The position numbers and the translations under genes were made by a program. Below, in pieces: positions 53,734 through 61,593 of a DNA stretch of 64,000 nt. Below the pieces are notes generated by a model. That model ran no database searches. It was not told where the DNA came from and saw only the letters and a list, made by a program, of their open reading frames with translations. Position 1 is the stretch's first letter. Each line of letters starts with the position of its first letter. Source of the DNA: Flavobacteriales bacterium (GTDB lineage Bacteria > Bacteroidota > Bacteroidia > Flavobacteriales_F > PHOS-HE28); NCBI GenBank assembly GCA_023957375.1, contig JAMLHB010000001.1, positions 186,001 through 250,000 of the forward strand, in the 5' to 3' direction.

Positions 53734-55017
53734 TCAGTGGGGCAATGGAGCGTCGGTTCTTTCGGGACGTTCCCAAGGCACGATCATGCGGAAGATGCCT
53801 TTTCGCACACCGTGGTAGGAACCTGTGCGCGGTGGTTCAACAATTTCGAACTGCACGGCGTTCTCCTCGCGCAGTATCGTGCGCCCGTTCATGCCGATCA
53901 TGATGTGGAGCCTGTACTGCCCGGCGTTGAAGAGGTGTGCCGGAAAGCGGCAATTCACAACGTGGCGCCCCGGACCCAAGCCTGTGCCCGGCAGATTCTC
54001 GCGGCTGTTGGTGGCGAGGATCACCAGGTCGTCGCCGTTCACTACATGTATGTTCACCAATGCATCATGCTGGCCCCGGTTCTCCAGTTCCACGGTGGCT
54101 ACCACTTCATCTTCCCAGTGAAAGGTGTCGCCGCCGTTGCCGGGCCGCACGCGCACGTGGTACAGACGGGTCACCTCGTTGCCCGGTGCATTGCTTTCGT
54201 TCCAGATGCGTTCGGTGCTCCCGTGGCTGTAATGGCCTTGATAAGCACTTACCACTTCTTCCGTGCCGCCTTGCATACGAATGCGGCCGTGTTCCAGCCA
54301 TACTACGCGGTTGCAAAGGCTGCGCACAGCGGTCATGTTGTGGCTGACGAAGAGCACGGTGCGGCCGCTTTGGGCGCTGTCCTTCATCTTGCCCATGCTC
54401 TTGCGCTGGAAATCGGCATCGCCCACGCTGAGCACTTCGTCGATGATGAGGATCTCGGGCTCCAGGTGGGCGGCCACGGCGAAGCCCAAGCGCACGCGCA
54501 TGCCGCTGCTGTAGCGCTTCACGGGGGTGTCGATGTGGTGCTTTACGCCGCTGAAGGCGATGATCTCGTCCAGCTTGGCGTCCACCTCATGCCGTCGCAT
54601 GCCGAGGATGGCGCCGTTGAGGTAGATGTTGTCGCGACCGGTGAGCTCCGGGTGGAAGCCGGTGCCCACCTCCAAGAGGCTGCTGATCTTGCCGCGCATC
54701 TTGATGGTGCCCTCGGTGGGCAGGGTGATGCGGCTGAGCAGCTTGAGCAGGGTGCTTTTGCCGGCACCGTTGTGGCCGATGATGCCCACGACCTCGCCCT
54801 GGTGCACCTCGAAGCTGATGTCGCGCAAGGCCCAGAAGTTCTCGCCGATGCGTTGGGGATCGATGGCCTGGCCCACGGGGACGGTGGGGTCCGGTTTGCC
54901 CAGCAGTTTGGCGGTCCAAGCCTTTACGTCATCGGTGAGCTGCTGGCGGTTGATGGTGCCCAAGCGGTAGCGCTTGCCTACGCCTTGCACTTGCACCATG
55001 AGGGGGGGGGCGGACAT
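53734..55017 (-). CDS. wzt: ABC exporter ATP-binding subunit with Wzt C-terminal domain
   Basis: 427 residues. Walker A GHNGAGKST, signature YSSGMRVRLGF, Walker B ILIIDEVLSVGD and HNMTAVRSL switch. Residues about 280-427 form the Wzt-type carbohydrate-binding domain (beta-sandwich with EDEVVATVELENRG and AVQFEIVEP). It couples ATP use to export of an O-antigen-like polysaccharide. Two ATGs are in frame (55017, 54999), with a run of nine C between them. Upstream is the repeat array. The TACCTTCG box at 55025 precedes the first ATG. Confidence 0.92.
   Translation of the reverse strand: MSAPPLMVQVQGVGKRYRLGTINRQQLTDDVKAWTAKLLGKPDPTVPVGQAIDPQRIGENFWALRDISFEVHQGEVVGIIGHNGAGKSTLLKLLSRITLPTEGTIKMRGKISSLLEVGTGFHPELTGRDNIYLNGAILGMRRHEVDAKLDEIIAFSGVKHHIDTPVKRYSSGMRVRLGFAVAAHLEPEILIIDEVLSVGDADFQRKSMGKMKDSAQSGRTVLFVSHNMTAVRSLCNRVVWLEHGRIRMQGGTEEVVSAYQGHYSHGSTERIWNESNAPGNEVTRLYHVRVRPGNGGDTFHWEDEVVATVELENRGQHDALVNIHVVNGDDLVILATNSRENLPGTGLGPGRHVVNCRFPAHLFNAGQYRLHIMIGMNGRTILREENAVQFEIVEPPRTGSYHGVRKGIFRMIVPWERPERTDAPLPH
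55002..55010. repeat. Homopolymer run of nine G (C on the coding strand) at the wzt start
   Basis: The tract covers codons 3-6 of the longer wzt start and ends before the second in-frame ATG. Confidence 0.6.
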
Positions 55018-55024
55018 GGGGCCG

Positions 55025-55032
55025 CGAAGGTA
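55025..55032 (-). promoter_or_regulatory. Putative -7 promoter box (TACCTTCG) of wzt
   Basis: On the minus strand, 7 bases before ATG 55017. It lies between array A and the gene, so wzt could be transcribed independently of wzm. Confidence 0.45.
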
Positions 55033-55056
55033 AGGTGTGGGAGGGGTGCGGAATTC

Positions 55057-56548
55057 ATGGATGGCTTCTGGCCGAGGTCGGGGCCCGAGACGGCCTCGCA
55101 ATGACGGGTTGGATAAAACCCCCACCACGCCGTCACTGCGAGCCGGCTTTGCGGCGCGGCAGTCCAGGCAAGGGGTGCCTGATGGATTGCTTCCCGGCAC
55201 AAGGCCGGGACCCGCGACGGCCTCGCAATGACGGATCGCATAGGAGCATCGTCACTGCGAGGAGGCTCTGCGACGCGGCAGTCCATGACGAGAGTGCCCT
55301 GATGGATTGCTTCCCGGTCCAGGGCCGGGACCCGAGGCGGCCTCGCAATGACGGGTTGGATAAAACCCCCACCACGCCGTCACTGCGAGCCGGCTTTGCG
55401 GCGTGGCAGTCCAGCCACGATCCTCCTGATGGATTGCTTCGGCCGAAACGGCCTCGCAATGACGGGTTGGATAAAACCCCACCACGTCGTCACTGCGAGC
55501 CGGCTTTGCGGCGTGGCAGTCCAGCCACGATCGTCCTGATGGATTGCTTCGGCCGAAACGGCCTCGCAATGACGGGTTGGATAAAACCCCACCACGTCGT
55601 CACTGCGAGCCGGCTTTGCGGCGTGGCAGTCCAGGCAAGGGGTGCCCTGATGGATTGCTTCGGCCGCGACGGCCTCGCAATGACGGTTCGCATAGGAGCA
55701 TCGTCACTGCGAGGAGGCTCTGCGACGAAGCAGTCCATGGCGAGAGTGCCCTGATTGATTGCTTCCCGGCACAAGGCCGGGACCCGAGGCGGCCTCGCAA
55801 TGACGGGTTGGATAAAACCCTACCACGTCGTCACTGCGAGCCGGCTTTGCGGCGTGGCAGTCCAGGCACGATCCTCCTGATGGATTGCTTCGGCCGAAAC
55901 GGCCTCGCAATGACGGGTTGGATAAAACCCCACCACGTCGTCACTGCGAGCCGGCTTTGCGGCGTGGCAGTCCAGCCACGATCCTCCTGATGGATTGCTT
56001 CGGCCGAAACGGCCTCGCAATGACGGGTTGGATAAAACCCCACCACGTCGTCACTGCGAGCCGGCTTTGCGGCGTGGCAGTCCAGCCACGATCGTCCTGA
56101 TGGATTGCTTCGGCCGAAACGGCCTCGCAATGACGGGTTGGATAAAACCCCACCACGTCGTCACTGCGAGCCGGCTTTGCGGCGTGGCAGTCCAGGCAAG
56201 GGGTGCCCTGATGGATTGCTTCGGCCGCGACGGCCTCGCAATGACGGTTCGCATAGGAGCATCGTCACTGCGAGGAGGCTCTGCGACGAAGCAGTCCATG
56301 GCGAGAGTGCCCTGATTGATTGCTTCCCGGCACAAGGCCGGGACCCGAGGCTGCCTCGCAATGACGGGTTGGATAAAACCCCCACCACGCCGTCACTGCG
56401 AGCCGGCTTTGCGGCGTGGCAGTCCAGGCAAGGGGTGCCCTGATGGATTGCTTCGGCCGCGACGGCCTCGCAATGACGGTTCGCATAGGAGCATCGTCAC
56501 TGCGAGGGGGCTCTGCGACCCCGGCCTTGCGCCGGGGAGCAGTCCATG
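55057..56548. repeat. Repeat array A, left block: BIME-like tandem units
   Basis: About 12 units, many exactly 110 bp long. Each has one palindromic element in each orientation: GGATTGCTTCGGCCGAAACG...CTCGCAATGACG (minus) and CGTCACTGCGAGCCGGCTTT...GGCAGTCCAG (plus). The loop regions vary as complementary hairpins (for example CCCGGCACAAGGCCGGG, CCCGGTCCAGGGCCGGG). Spacers are of two kinds: GGTTGGATAAAACCCC and GATCGCATAGGAGCAT on one side, and CACGATCCTCCTGATGG or CAAGGGGTGCCCTGATGG on the other. No protein coding. The block starts about 40 bases upstream of the wzt start. Confidence 0.92.
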
Positions 56549-56562
56549 TGCAGCAAGTGCAA

Positions 56563-56874
56563 TCACAGGCCTTCAGTCTCCTTGACCAGGTCGTCAAACA
56601 GGTCAAACCAGTTGGGGTTCATGCTTTCGATCAGCACAATCTTCTTCTTCCTCCCTCCAGCCTTTAACTGCTTCTCACGCATAATGGCTTCCTCGATGAA
56701 CGATAAGTGTTCATAGTACACGAGCTTGTTTAGACCATACCGTGAGCAAAAGCTATTTGGGTCTTCGCAACGCCTGTGTTGCCCAGTGCGCACGACCAGA
56801 TTGCTTGTAACACCCGTGTAGATGGTGCCATTCCGTTTGTTGGTCATCATGTATACCGATCCACCACGCTTCAT
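56563..56874 (-). CDS. GIY-YIG nuclease embedded in repeat array A
   Basis: 103 residues, ATG at 56874, in the usual range for single-domain GIY-YIG proteins (YhbQ-like). Catalytic motifs: Tyr8 in SVYMMTN, Tyr19 in IYTGVTSNL, Arg29 in VVRTGQH, a Glu in FIEEAIMREKQLK (Glu61, Glu62 or Glu67) and Asn in MNPNWFDLF (about 86-88). All positions expected for metal-dependent DNA cleavage are intact. A TACTTTCA box lies just before the ATG. The gene is bounded directly by the two halves of the array (56548 and 56908) and lies on the same strand as the wzm-wzt genes. Confidence 0.85.
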   Translation of the reverse strand: MKRGGSVYMMTNKRNGTIYTGVTSNLVVRTGQHRRCEDPNSFCSRYGLNKLVYYEHLSFIEEAIMREKQLKAGGRKKKIVLIESMNPNWFDLFDDLVKETEGL

Positions 56875-56878
56875 GGGT

Positions 56879-56886
56879 TGAAAGTA
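56879..56886 (-). promoter_or_regulatory. -7 promoter box (TACTTTCA) of the GIY-YIG gene
   Basis: On the minus strand TACTTTCA, 4 bases before the ATG; leaderless transcript likely. Confidence 0.45.
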
Positions 56887-56907
56887 GGAAGGTTTGATGT
56901 TCCCGCA

Positions 56908-57723
56908 ATGGATTGCTTCGGCCGAAACGGCCTCGCAATGACGGGTTGGATAAAACCCCACCACGTCGTCACTGCGAGCCGGCTTTGCGGCGTGGCAGTC
57001 CAGCCACGATCCTCCTGATGGATTGCTTCGGCCGAAACGGCCTCGCAATGACGGGTTGGATAAAACCCTACCACGTCGTCACTGCGAGCCGGCTTTGCGG
57101 CGTGGCAGTCCAGCCACGATCGTCCTGATGGATTGCTTCGGCCGAAACGGCCTCGCAATGACGGGTTGGATAAAACCCCACCACGTCGTCACTGCGAGCC
57201 GGCTTTGCGGCGTGGCAGTCCAGCCACGATCCTCCTGATGGATTGCTTCGGCCGAAACGGCCTCGCAATGACGGGTTGGATAAAACCCTACCACGTCGTC
57301 ACTGCGAGCCGGCTTTGCGGCGTGGCAGTCCAGCCACGATCGTCCTGATGGATTGCTTCGGCCGAAACGGCCTCGCAATGACGGGTTGGATAAAACCCCA
57401 CCACGTCGTCACTGCGAGCCGGCTTTGCGGCGTGGCAGTCCAGCCACGATCCTCCTGATGGATTGCTTCGGCCGAAACGGCCTCGCAATGACGGGTTGGA
57501 TAAAACCCCACCACGTCGTCACTGCGAGCCGGCTTTGCGGCGTGGCAGTCCAGCCACGATCGTCCTGATGGATTGCTTCGGCCGAAACGGCCTCGCAATG
57601 ACGGGTTGGATAAAACCCCACCACGTCGTCACTGCGAGCCGGCTTTGCGGCGTGGCAGTCCAGCCACGATCCTCCTGATGGATTGCTTCGGCCGAAACGG
57701 CCTCGCAATGACGGGTTGGATAA
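56908..57723. repeat. Repeat array A, right block: exact 110-bp tandem units
   Basis: About seven and a half units with period of exactly 110 bases (spacers start at 57011, 57121, 57231, 57341, 57451, 57561, 57671). The spacer alternates CGATCCTCCTG and CGATCGTCCTG from unit to unit, so the true repeating block is a 220-bp dimer. Elements and inner palindromes are the same as in the left block. It ends in the spacer between the array and the wzm stop. Confidence 0.93.
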
Positions 57724-57741
57724 GAGTGCCGGACGAACTGC

Positions 57742-58617
57742 TCACACCACGTCGGCAAAGGAGCGTTGGGCGCGTTGGAACATGGCCAAGCCGAGGATCA
57801 ATAGGGCAGTGCCAACGGCGGCGGCATACCACAGGGTGCCCCATTGCACGGGCGTTCCCAGCAGCGCCCCGCGGAAGCCTTCGATGATCGGCGTCATGGG
57901 GTTGGCCGAGATGAACTGGTATGCCTTGCTGCCAGGTTCCAGTCTGCTGAGCGGGAAGATCACGGGACTGGCGTACATCAACAGCTGCACGGCATATTGG
58001 ATCAGGAAGTTGAGGTCCTTGTATTTGGTGGTGAGGGCGGCCACCATCAGGCCCACGCCGAAAGCGAGCATCATTTGCAGGAGCAGCAGCAGGGGCAGCC
58101 ACAGCAGGGCCGTGCCGGGTGCCCAAGCGTAGCTGCCACCGAGGCGGTAGAACAGGGCGAAAATGAAAAAGAACACCAACTGCACCAGGAACGTGAACCC
58201 GGTGGAGAACATGGTGGAGAGCGGGGGGATGAGCCGGGGGAAGTACACCTTGGTCATCAAGGGCGCGTTGGTCATCAGGGTAGCGGCGGTCTTGGTGATC
58301 ACCCCCGAAAAGAAGGACCAAGGCACCACGGCGCTCATGTAAAACAGCAGGCCGGGAATGCCCGGGGTGGACATCTTGGCGATCACCCCGAAGACCACGG
58401 CGAACATCAGGGAGGTGATCAACGGCTGCACCAGCACCCACAGCGGCCCCAGGATGGTTTGCTTGTAAATGGCCGTGAGGTCGCGCACCACCAGTTCCTT
58501 CAGCAGGTCGCGGTAGCGCCAAATTTCACCGAGGTCCAGTCGCCACCACGGGCGCGCCGGGGCGATCACCACGTCCCATTCCGCCTGCTCTGGGGCAGGG
58601 CCGTTTGCCGATGTCAT
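57742..58617 (-). CDS. wzm: ABC-2 type exporter permease
   Basis: 291 residues from ATG 58617 (a GTG seven codons earlier overlaps the wzc stop). Six hydrophobic segments fit the ABC-2 permease fold, with LLKELVVRDLTAIYKQTILG at the start and the ABC-2 motif region PLMTKVYFPRLIPPL and ISANPMTPIIEGFRGALLG. It forms the channel for the O-antigen-type exporter with Wzt, whose gene is separated by the 2.7-kb repeat array. It overlaps or touches wzc on its 5' side, so the two are cotranscribed. Confidence 0.9.
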   Translation of the reverse strand: MTSANGPAPEQAEWDVVIAPARPWWRLDLGEIWRYRDLLKELVVRDLTAIYKQTILGPLWVLVQPLITSLMFAVVFGVIAKMSTPGIPGLLFYMSAVVPWSFFSGVITKTAATLMTNAPLMTKVYFPRLIPPLSTMFSTGFTFLVQLVFFFIFALFYRLGGSYAWAPGTALLWLPLLLLLQMMLAFGVGLMVAALTTKYKDLNFLIQYAVQLLMYASPVIFPLSRLEPGSKAYQFISANPMTPIIEGFRGALLGTPVQWGTLWYAAAVGTALLILGLAMFQRAQRSFADVV

Positions 58618-58634
58618 TGCTTGCTCACCGATTG

Positions 58635-61073
58635 TCACGCCCCATTGTCCGGCTCCTGCGCCTGCCTGCCCCGGTCCTTGCCCTTGCCCTTTTTCGTGGT
58701 CCCGGTGCTTGTGCGCCCGTACCCGTATCCACCATAGCCCCCGTAGCCGTAGGCATAGCGGTATCCGTAGCCGTAATTGCTGTTGTAGTAGTACTTGCTC
58801 TTCTTCATGCGCACCCCGTTGAGGATGAAGCCGAAGGTTTTCGCCGGATTGGCATTGAACACGTCCACCGCGTTGCGGATGTGGTCTTTGTTGGCGAAGC
58901 GGGTGTTGATCACGAAAAGGGCGGCATCCACGTGGCGCATCATCAGCAGGGCATCGGTGATCAGGCCCACGGGCGGGGTGTCGACCATCACATAGTCGTA
59001 GTGCCGTCGGCCATATTCGAAAAGTTCCACCAGTTGCTTGCTGAGGATCAGCTCGGAGGCATTGGGCGGGGAGGCCCCGGCGAGGATCACGTCAAAGTGC
59101 TCGATGGAGGTGGGCATGATGCACTCCTCGATGGAGGATTTGCCCACCAGGATGTTGGTGATGCCGATCTTGTTCTTCAGCCCCAGGTTGACGCCTACCT
59201 TGGGCTTGTGCAGGTCCAACTCCAGCAGCAGCACGCGCTTGCCGGCCTTGGCCAGGATGGCGCTGAGGTTCACCGAACAGAACGTTTTGCCTTCGCTGGG
59301 GCGGTAGCTGGTCACCAGTACCGCACGGCCGGTATCGGTGGCGGGCAGGTACTCCAAGTTGGTGCGGATGGTGCGGAAACTTTCGGTGATGGCCGCCTTG
59401 GGGTCGCTGTCCACCACTAAGTAATTGTCCTGCGCCTTGTCGCTCACGATCACCTCGCCGAACACGGGGACCTTGGTGGCGGCGCGCAGCTGCTCGGCGT
59501 TGTCCACGCGGTCGTAGAACAACACCCGCACGAAGACCAGCAGCATGGCCATGATGCCGCCACCCACTAAGAAGGAATACAGGATCTTTGTTTTGTCGGG
59601 CTTTACCACGCCCATGCTGCGGGCGGCCTCGATCACCTTGGTCTGGGGCACGATGCCCGCCCGTGCGATCACGGTACTGGCCCGCTTTTCCAGCAGGAAC
59701 TCGTAGAGCCGCTCGTTCACCTTCACCTTGCGCTGGAAGGCCTCCACGTCGCGCTGGTTCTCCGGCACCGCGCGGATCAGGCCGGTGTATTCCGCGCTCT
59801 GCTTGTCCAGGTCGGCAATTTTCTGCACAATGGCTTCGCGCGTGTTCTTCAGGTAGATCAGCAGGTTCGCCTTGGTGAGCTGGATGGTTTCCTTCGTCTC
59901 CTCCATGGTGGGGTTGTCCGGCTCCAAGGAGTAGCTGAACCGGTTGAGGTCCATCTGCATCTTGTACAACTCGTTGAGGGTCCGCTTGAGGAAGTCATCC
60001 TCATTGAGTACGTAGAAGGATGGGGGCAGCAACTTGCCCTCGCCGATGTTCATGACGTAGTTGCGCAGGTTGTCCACACTTTCCACCATCAGTTCGTGCT
60101 GGCGCTTTTTGGCGTCCAAGTCCACCAACTGGTTGAAGTACATGCTGCTTTCCTTGTTCAGGTCCAGGATGTCCTTGCTGCGCAGGAAGGACTGCAGGTC
60201 ATCTTCGTATTCGCCCAGGATGCCGGACACCTCGTCCAGTTGCTTGTCGATGTATTTCAGCGTGTTCTCGTTGATGTCCACGTCGCCCTGCAGGGTGTAC
60301 TGAATGTACTCCGCGCTCAAGGTGTCCAGGAAGAGCTTGGCCCGCTCGGCGATCTCATCCTCCACGGTGATCTTCAGGATGGAGGTGTAGGGGATGTCCT
60401 CCACGGCGAGCGATCGGGCGTACTTGGCCACCTGGCGCTGGCGCGAATGGCGGACGAACCGGTAGTCGCTGGCGGTGTACTTGGCAATGGTGGAGGGCTT
60501 GAGGTCCACATTGGGGGACACGCGCAGGGTGAAGTCGGCATCGGCCGCATCCTGGTTGAAGGTGAATTTCTTGGTCACCACGCCCTCTCCCGGGTCGTAA
60601 CTGATGCTGTATGTTTTGGGGTCGATGATGTGCAGGTCCACGGGCCGCTCGTACAACTTGGGGTTCAGCACCTGCATCTCCACGGTGAACGGAAGATTGG
60701 TGTAGATCTGGGTGGTTTTGAAGCGGCCGATGATGAAGTAGGACACTTCGAAGTCGAGTTTCTCCAGTGTGCGGTCGATCAGGTCGTAGCTGGTGAGCAC
60801 GCGCTTTTGGCTGGCCATGTCGCTGTACGAGGAGAAGTAGCCGAGATTCTTGTACATCTGGCTCTGGTAGTCATAGGCGGTGCGGTCCTTGAGCAGGATC
60901 TGCGTGGTGGCGCCGTAGACGTTGGGGAGCTTGTAGGAATAGAGGTAGGACAGCACCGCCGAGAGCACCAGGGCGATGGCCAGGAAATACCAGTTTTTCG
61001 AAACGATGCGGCCCACCACCCGCAGATCGTTCACTTCAATAATGCTCCCTTTGGGGCCTTGGGGCGCTGCCAT
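58635..61073 (-). CDS. wzc: Wzc-type polysaccharide co-polymerase and tyrosine autokinase
   Basis: 812 residues from ATG 61073. An N-terminal Wzz-like domain starts after a transmembrane helix (about 28-48, WYFLAIALVLSAVLSYLYSY) and contains a long coiled-coil part. A second transmembrane segment is near 510-530. The kinase domain has Walker A YRPSEGKT, Walker A' LLLELDLHKPK and the MVDTPPVG Walker B. The C-terminal tail is very Tyr-rich (YYYNSNYGYGYRYAYGYG), the autophosphorylation cluster. It controls polymer length and export. A longer in-frame upstream part to 61298 lacks protein-like features. Confidence 0.93.
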   Translation of the reverse strand: MAAPQGPKGSIIEVNDLRVVGRIVSKNWYFLAIALVLSAVLSYLYSYKLPNVYGATTQILLKDRTAYDYQSQMYKNLGYFSSYSDMASQKRVLTSYDLIDRTLEKLDFEVSYFIIGRFKTTQIYTNLPFTVEMQVLNPKLYERPVDLHIIDPKTYSISYDPGEGVVTKKFTFNQDAADADFTLRVSPNVDLKPSTIAKYTASDYRFVRHSRQRQVAKYARSLAVEDIPYTSILKITVEDEIAERAKLFLDTLSAEYIQYTLQGDVDINENTLKYIDKQLDEVSGILGEYEDDLQSFLRSKDILDLNKESSMYFNQLVDLDAKKRQHELMVESVDNLRNYVMNIGEGKLLPPSFYVLNEDDFLKRTLNELYKMQMDLNRFSYSLEPDNPTMEETKETIQLTKANLLIYLKNTREAIVQKIADLDKQSAEYTGLIRAVPENQRDVEAFQRKVKVNERLYEFLLEKRASTVIARAGIVPQTKVIEAARSMGVVKPDKTKILYSFLVGGGIMAMLLVFVRVLFYDRVDNAEQLRAATKVPVFGEVIVSDKAQDNYLVVDSDPKAAITESFRTIRTNLEYLPATDTGRAVLVTSYRPSEGKTFCSVNLSAILAKAGKRVLLLELDLHKPKVGVNLGLKNKIGITNILVGKSSIEECIMPTSIEHFDVILAGASPPNASELILSKQLVELFEYGRRHYDYVMVDTPPVGLITDALLMMRHVDAALFVINTRFANKDHIRNAVDVFNANPAKTFGFILNGVRMKKSKYYYNSNYGYGYRYAYGYGGYGGYGYGRTSTGTTKKGKGKDRGRQAQEPDNGA

Positions 61074-61126
61074 GTTTGTGCCGTGGGCCGCATCCGCAAG
61101 GGCGAAGGCGGTTTTTGCAAGGGCGG

Positions 61127-61134
61127 CAAATATA
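61127..61134 (-). promoter_or_regulatory. -7 promoter box (TATATTTG) of wzc
   Basis: Exact TAnnTTTG on the minus strand, 53 bases before the wzc start. It is likely the main promoter of the long glycan operon. Confidence 0.5.
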
Positions 61135-61328
61135 GCCACCGCAGGTGGGCGGCGAGCAGGGCAAAAGCGGTTTGCCGAAGGCCATCGGACCGCGCAAGCC
61201 TTGGGGCAGCCGATGGCAGGCCCGCGCCCCGGCTGTTCCACAGGCGGGCGGGGCGCTGGATTTGTGGTTCCGGGATTTGCTTGTGGGCAAACTTTCAACT
61301 AAGCAACCGATCATTGAACGGATCGTTC

Positions 61329-61336
61329 TACATTTG
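61329..61336 (+). promoter_or_regulatory. -7 promoter box (TACATTTG) before the PID-CTERM operon
   Basis: Exact TAnnTTTG, 38 bases upstream of the ATG. No clear -33 TTG at the right spacing. The 300-base gap that holds this box and the wzc promoter shows no gene. Confidence 0.42.
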
Positions 61337-61374
61337 GCCGCGTTCGAATGGCATTGTTTTTTCGTTAGGACTCC

Positions 61375-61593
61375 ATGAAGCATCCCTACCGCATCCTGTT
61401 GCTCACCATCCTGTTGGTGGCTCCCGTTGCAGGGGCGTTGATGGCCCAGCCCGGCCCCGGCCCCGGCCCGCCCTGCTGGCCACCGCCCTGCATCCCCATT
61501 GACGGCGGGCTTTCGCTGTTGATCGGGGCCGGTGCGCTCTTGGGCGGCAAGAAGGCCTTGGACGCACGCAAGGCGCGCAAGCAGTCCATCTAA
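61375..61593 (+). CDS. PID-CTERM sorting substrate, very short
   Basis: 72 residues. Signal peptide (about 1-24), then a Pro/Gly/Cys-rich stretch QPGPGPGPPCWPPPC, then the sorting signal PIDGG (41-45), a hydrophobic helix (46-57, LSLLIGAGALLGG) and a basic tail (KKALDARKARK). That is a PID-CTERM-type signal, known to be recognised by exosortases of Bacteroidota. Almost nothing is left once both ends are removed: about 17-20 residues of Pro and Cys. Its stop overlaps the start of the exosortase gene (TAATG). Confidence 0.8.
   Translation: MKHPYRILLLTILLVAPVAGALMAQPGPGPGPPCWPPPCIPIDGGLSLLIGAGALLGGKKALDARKARKQSI

Noticed and set aside
55057-57723. CRISPR array
   Set aside because: Units are tandem and the spacers are repeated or near-identical rather than unique. 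Repeats are long inverted pairs, and no cas gene is near.
55075-57758. Short open frames across array A coding for Arg/Pro-rich peptides
   Set aside because: They are shifted copies of the same repeat in all frames, the period 110 is not a multiple of three, and they lack any domain. Only the GIY-YIG frame has real motifs.
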